Below are positions 31,790 to 34,085 of a stretch of DNA of 34,085 nucleotides, piece by piece. A program made the position numbers and the translations under genes. The DNA comes from Chloroflexota bacterium (GTDB lineage Bacteria > Chloroflexota > Dormibacteria > CF-121). The notes beneath the pieces are model-generated. The model ran no database searches and was not told the DNA's origin. It saw nothing but the letters and a program-made list of their open reading frames with translations. The stretch covers positions 1 through 34,085 of the forward strand of contig VBFR01000221.1 of the NCBI GenBank assembly GCA_005889345.1, given 5' to 3'. Position 1 is the stretch's first letter, and every line of letters starts with the position of its first letter.

Positions 31790-32281
31790 CTATCTGACCT
31801 TTCGGCTCGACCGCGCGTTGCGCGGCGACTCGGTGGGCAGGGTCATCACCGCATCCCGCATGGCCCGGAGGTCTCGCTCGCTCAGCTCCAGCAACCCCTT
31901 GGGTGGCCGGTACATAGCCCTCTCGATTTGGGACCACAGTTTCTTGCCCGCCGGCGTGAGGGCGACCAGCCGCGAGCGCCGGTCCGAAGGATGAGGGCGG
32001 CGTTCCGCGAGACCGCGGGCCTCGAGCCGATCGACGATCCAGGTAACGGTCGACGCATCGCACCGCCACTCGTCGGCCAGCGAGCGCATGCTCCGGCCCT
32101 CCGCAATCGGCGCGATGCTCGCGAGCGTGCGCGCATCGTTGGGCGTGAGACCAGCTCGGCCGAGCGCCGCATTCCGTTCCCCGGACGTTGCCACGATGAA
32201 ATCGAAGATCGCCCGCCAGGCCTCTCGGGCGGCGCGCGCCTTGCCGGCCTCATCGGATCCCGGGGGACGCCGGATTCTCAC
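31790..32281 (-). CDS. MarR-family transcriptional regulator
   Basis: 163 residues from GTG 32281 (VRIRRPPGSDEAGKA); GGAGG lies 3 nt upstream. The winged helix is visible: LTPNDARTLASIAPIAEG, recognition helix region SLADEWRCDASTVTWIVDRL, and wing LAERRPHPSDRRSRLVALTPAG. It probably represses its own promoter and the divergent membrane-protein gene. Two direct repeats lie just upstream of its start. The ligand is unknown. Confidence 0.88.
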   Translation of the reverse strand: MRIRRPPGSDEAGKARAAREAWRAIFDFIVATSGERNAALGRAGLTPNDARTLASIAPIAEGRSMRSLADEWRCDASTVTWIVDRLEARGLAERRPHPSDRRSRLVALTPAGKKLWSQIERAMYRPPKGLLELSERDLRAMRDAVMTLPTESPRNARSSRKVR

Positions 32282-32286
32282 CAACC

Positions 32287-32313
32287 TCCGATAGTTTACA
32301 GGGTCCGATAGTT
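32287..32313. promoter_or_regulatory. tandem 10-bp direct repeat, candidate MarR operator
   Basis: TCCGATAGTT occurs exactly twice (32287-32296 and 32304-32313), 17 nt apart, in the divergent region. The second copy touches TTGAAT (32312-32317), a candidate -35 for the rightward gene with TAGGCT 18 nt on. Confidence 0.5.
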
Positions 32314-32368
32314 GAATTAATCCAAGCACTTCTGCTAGGCTGGGCCCCTAGAGGAGGTTTGCCTGACC

Positions 32369-32827
32369 ATGAATAACTGGTTGCTATTCGTCCATATCCT
32401 CGCGGCCATGGTATGGCTCGGCGGAGGGCTGACACTGTTGATCGTGGGCCTGCGAGCCCGCGCGAGCTCGCGCCCGGAAGCGATTGCGGAATTTGCCGGC
32501 GCGGTGCCCTACGTGGGGCTGCGCGTCCTCATGCCGTCGGTCGTCCTGCTGTTGGTCACGGGCGTCTGGCAGGTGCTGGCCAGCTCCGCCTGGAAGTTCA
32601 CGCAGCTGTGGGTCGTCATCGCCCTGGTCCTTTTCGCCATCGCTTTCCTCATCGGGGCCGTCTACATGAGCCGCGTCGGGATCGCGCTCGCCCGTGCCGG
32701 AGCCAACGCAGCGACTAACCGAGCGTCTGCCAGCGCCGCGCTCAACCGCTGGCTCGCCGGCTATGTCGTCGTGCTGATCGTCCTACTGCTGGCGGTCTGG
32801 GACATGATCTTCAAGCCCGGCCTGTGA
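32369..32827 (+). CDS. DUF2269-like four-helix membrane protein
   Basis: 152 residues, SD GAGGAGG (32351-32357) ahead of ATG. Four membrane helices: WLLFVHILAAMVWLGGGLTL, VGLRVLMPSVVLLLVTGVW, LWVVIALVLFAIAFLIGAVY and WLAGYVVVLIVLLLAVWDM. The N-terminal FVHILAAMVWLGGG resembles DUF2269 and copper-resistance-D-like proteins with a conserved His in helix 1. Function unknown. It is divergent from MarR and likely controlled by it. Confidence 0.8.
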   Translation: MNNWLLFVHILAAMVWLGGGLTLLIVGLRARASSRPEAIAEFAGAVPYVGLRVLMPSVVLLLVTGVWQVLASSAWKFTQLWVVIALVLFAIAFLIGAVYMSRVGIALARAGANAATNRASASAALNRWLAGYVVVLIVLLLAVWDMIFKPGL

Positions 32828-32861
32828 GGCAGCGCCCAGGAAACCGGCCGACGTCCGCGCG

Positions 32862-34085
32862 CTAGCTCGCGATCCGCTCCGGAACCTGCCGGCCGGCGGC
32901 GCCACTCTCCCCCACACGCTCCTCTTCTTGATACTCGGCGTCGGTATTGACCAGCCACGGATCGTAGTGCGCCCCGATCGCGATATTCCGCGCCACCAGG
33001 ATCCCCGTCATCATCGAGTGGTCTTGATTGTTGTAATGATGCATCCCGTTGCGTCCGACCAACCACAGATTCGGCAGGGCTCGCTGCAACCATTCCCGCA
33101 CCACGGCCACATGCCCCAAATACGCCCCGTCGTACACGGGATAGGCCTTCGGCTGCCGGTAGACCATGCCCGCCTTGACCTCGTCCGCCCGGCAGATGCC
33201 CAACGCGACCAGTTCGCGCCGGCCCATATCCAGTAAGTCGGCATCGGACCAGCTCCACATGCCGTCCTGCTCGAAGCAGAAATACTCCATACCCAATCCG
33301 GTCAATCCGCTGTCATCGACCATCGCGGAGCTGAAATTCTTGAAATTCGCGATCCGCCCCACCTTGACGCCCGGATCGTGGACGTAAATCCACTGGTCCG
33401 GAAAGACCTCGGCGCGGTCGACCACCACATTGACGGTAATGAAGTCGCGATAGCCGAGCGCGTCGGCCGCGGCGCGCACGATCGACGGCGCCGCCGGCTG
33501 TAACTTCGCGATCAGCTCGCGGATCGGCATGGTGCTGATGAACTCGGTCCCCATGACATCGAGCGTCCCACCCAGCCCATCTCGCACCGACACCGACAAC
33601 ACCCGCCCACCCGCGTGCCGGACGGCCACCACCTCTTCTCCCAATCGCACCGGGTGCCCACTCGCCTTGAGGCGCGCGGCCACCGACTCCCACATCTGGC
33701 CGGCGCCCAATCGCGGATAGCGGAATGAATCGACCAGCGTCTTCACGATCGCGTGCTCCCCGCCCCGCAGCGACGCAGGCAGCACGGCGTTCCGAATCAC
33801 CTCGACCAGGTTCAACCCGCGGATCCGCTGCCCGGCCCAGTCCGCGGACAGCTCGCTGGTGGGGATCCCCCAGACCTTTTCGGTGTAGGTCTTGAAAAAA
33901 ATCTCGAACAGCCGCCGGCCAAATTGGTTCGACACCCAATCCTCGAACGACTGCGGGTCCACCACGGGATGCAGCCGGGCCTGCGCGTAGCTGGTAAGGC
34001 AGCGCGCCGTCTCGACCGGTCCCAGGTTCAAGAAGGCATTCGACGCCCGGATCGGGTAGTCGAAGAACTTGCCGCGATACATGAT
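32862..34085 (-). CDS. FAD-dependent amine-oxidase/UDP-galactopyranose-mutase-like protein, N-terminus missing
   Basis: The frame is open at the right edge, so the FAD-binding N-terminus lies outside. About 408 residues are visible. They begin in the YRGKFFDYPIRASNAF region and show FEDWVSNQFGRRLFEIFFKTYTEKVWG-like sequence typical of UDP-galactopyranose mutase/protoporphyrinogen-oxidase-type flavoproteins. They end with LVGRNGMHHYNNQDHSMMTG, the C-terminal FAD-contact segment. Its position beside the glycan cluster suggests a sugar or carrier substrate, but no reaction can be assigned. Confidence 0.85.
   Translation of the reverse strand: MMYRGKFFDYPIRASNAFLNLGPVETARCLTSYAQARLHPVVDPQSFEDWVSNQFGRRLFEIFFKTYTEKVWGIPTSELSADWAGQRIRGLNLVEVIRNAVLPASLRGGEHAIVKTLVDSFRYPRLGAGQMWESVAARLKASGHPVRLGEEVVAVRHAGGRVLSVSVRDGLGGTLDVMGTEFISTMPIRELIAKLQPAAPSIVRAAADALGYRDFITVNVVVDRAEVFPDQWIYVHDPGVKVGRIANFKNFSSAMVDDSGLTGLGMEYFCFEQDGMWSWSDADLLDMGRRELVALGICRADEVKAGMVYRQPKAYPVYDGAYLGHVAVVREWLQRALPNLWLVGRNGMHHYNNQDHSMMTGILVARNIAIGAHYDPWLVNTDAEYQEEERVGESGAAGRQVPERIAS

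Noticed and set aside
31730-31800. Second tRNA next to tRNA-Asn
   Set aside because: No cloverleaf or T-arm consensus in the flanking sequence.

Overview
The window is about 34 kb of GC-rich DNA packed with short-overlap gene pairs. Fused aroK-aroB, an AroH-type chorismate mutase, LysM/CHAP and M23 envelope proteins, SPFH/Tim44/zinc-ribbon proteins and several candidate leaderless promoters fit a soil- or hot-environment member of the Chloroflexota/Dormibacterota area. That placement is inference with low confidence: there is no rRNA or other phylogenetic marker, and no phage, plasmid, transposase or CRISPR array was seen.

Region 1 (1-9600, mostly minus strand). A nearly gapless operon runs leftward: aroH (chorismate mutase), aroF (DAHP synthase), tyrA, aroA, aroE, aroC, a fused aroKB, aroQ, an HhH-GPD DNA glycosylase and a LuxR-type regulator. 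The enzymes cover all seven shikimate steps plus chorismate to prephenate to 4-hydroxyphenylpyruvate. In front of aroH is the most interesting element of the window: a 26-codon minus-strand ORF with a Phe/Tyr cluster (FAGFYFYAY). It starts 9 nt after a good promoter and is followed by two mutually exclusive hairpins and a segment complementary to the aroH Shine-Dalgarno (SD) sequence. This looks like a Phe/Tyr-sensing attenuator for the whole pathway.

Region 2 (9600-15500). Envelope genes: a small lipoprotein, an M23 peptidase with coiled coil, a divergent LysM-CHAP protein, an M20 dipeptidase, a five-helix membrane protein and a small unknown protein.

Region 3 (15500-21200). A frameshifted unknown gene, a PhoB-type regulator with its hybrid histidine kinase, then a medium-chain dehydrogenase and a sugar-dehydrogenase-like lipoprotein.

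Region 4 (21200-25450). Two Tim44-like zinc-ribbon proteins lie on either side of a convergent gap and a radC-like gene. The gap holds several perfect helices ending in a terminator, a candidate structured RNA. The second Tim44-like gene is in an operon with an SPFH/zinc-ribbon protein and a proline-rich membrane protein.

Region 5 (25500-34085). A polyprenyl-linked glycan or glycolipid cluster (GT-C-like protein, two SAM methyltransferases, two GT2 transferases, a GT87-like protein), tRNA-Asn, a MarR regulator divergent from a DUF2269-like membrane protein, and a partial flavoprotein running off the right edge.

A GC-rich palindromic repeat of about 33 bp (stem CCCTCCCCCGC / GCGGGGGAGGG) occurs at least five times, always in the same orientation, plus one possible degenerate copy. 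Two copies sit in frame inside aroKB and aroE.
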